Source: an uncultured Clostridia bacterium
Lineage (GTDB): Bacteria; Bacillota; Clostridia; Oscillospirales; CAG-272
Reading direction: 5' to 3'
Assembly: GCA_947652805.1 (NCBI GenBank)
Contig: CANTEM010000080.1
Location: forward strand, 1 to 5,234
DNA length: 5,234 nucleotides
In this document: positions 5,203-5,234 of the stretch, one piece after another
How the letters are laid out: every line of letters begins with the position of its first letter
Numbering within the stretch: the stretch's first letter is position 1
Translations under genes and position numbers: made by a program
Notes under the pieces: generated by a model
Seen by the model: the letters and a program-made list of their open reading frames with translations, nothing else
Database searches by the model: none
Told to the model about the DNA's origin: nothing

Positions 5203-5234
5203 TTTGTCAATATCCGCATCGCTTAACCTGCCCT
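5173..5234 (+). pseudogene. Decayed or frameshifted dockerin-like segment
   Basis: The frame of the secreted protein gives GDLNN then ILI before F and stop (5200-5202). Skipping one T of the TTTT run at 5195-5198 continues as SDLSISASLNLP to the window edge with no stop. Joined, this reads GDLNN-ILISDLSISASLNLP. It fits a dockerin calcium loop plus helix (D-x-N-x-D-G-x-I-x-x-x-D-L) if three residues (D-G-x) are missing after GDLNN. Two lesions, a 9-nt loss and a 1-nt gain, suggest true decay more than a single sequencing error. Confidence 0.45.

Overview
The window looks like chromosomal DNA from a gut-type Clostridia (Firmicutes), probably Oscillospirales/Ruminococcaceae. I infer this from moderate GC content, strong AGGAGG-like ribosome sites, TGnTATAAT promoters, a secreted cohesin-like protein with cysteine repeats, and an intergenic inverted-repeat element whose arms (GGCTCCCTT...AAGGGAG...GAGGGATTG) resemble one I recall from Faecalibacterium/Ruminococcaceae genomes. 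No rRNA, tRNA or ribosomal-protein gene is present to test this placement.

Layout, left to right. (1) Positions 1-149 hold the 3' end of an unidentified + strand gene whose reading frame is interrupted at 9-11. It ends at a strong bidirectional terminator (160-186). (2) Positions 1074-196 (- strand) encode a 292-aa patatin-like phospholipase with an intact Ser/Asp dyad. (3) Positions 1132-1300 hold a non-coding MITE-like inverted repeat with 9-bp perfect ends. (4) Positions 4011-1356 (- strand) form a two-gene operon: a PHP-domain metal hydrolase (264 aa), then 28 nt later a cytoplasmic GH127/DUF1680 beta-L-arabinofuranosidase-like enzyme (610 aa). (5) The 300-bp divergent intergenic region 4012-4311 is dense. 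It holds a 113-bp multi-hairpin element flanked by a perfect 10-bp direct repeat, each repeat copy carrying an extended -10 box facing the PHP gene. It also holds a clear promoter with an overlapping palindrome for the rightward gene. (6) Positions 4312-5202 (+ strand) encode a secreted 296-aa protein: signal peptide, an H-x10-C-x9-CxxC module, a cohesin-like beta domain, two more cysteine modules, then an abrupt end in what looks like the start of a dockerin. The rest of the dockerin motif continues one frame over, up to the window edge.

How the genes may work together: the GH127 enzyme lacks a signal peptide, so it would act on imported arabinofuranosyl oligosaccharides. The PHP protein is probably a phosphoesterase made from the same transcript, but its substrate cannot be read from sequence. 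The patatin gene and the secreted cohesin-like gene appear to be separate transcription units. The most unusual parts are the hairpin element embedded in the PHP/GH127 promoter and the damaged dockerin tail of the secreted protein.
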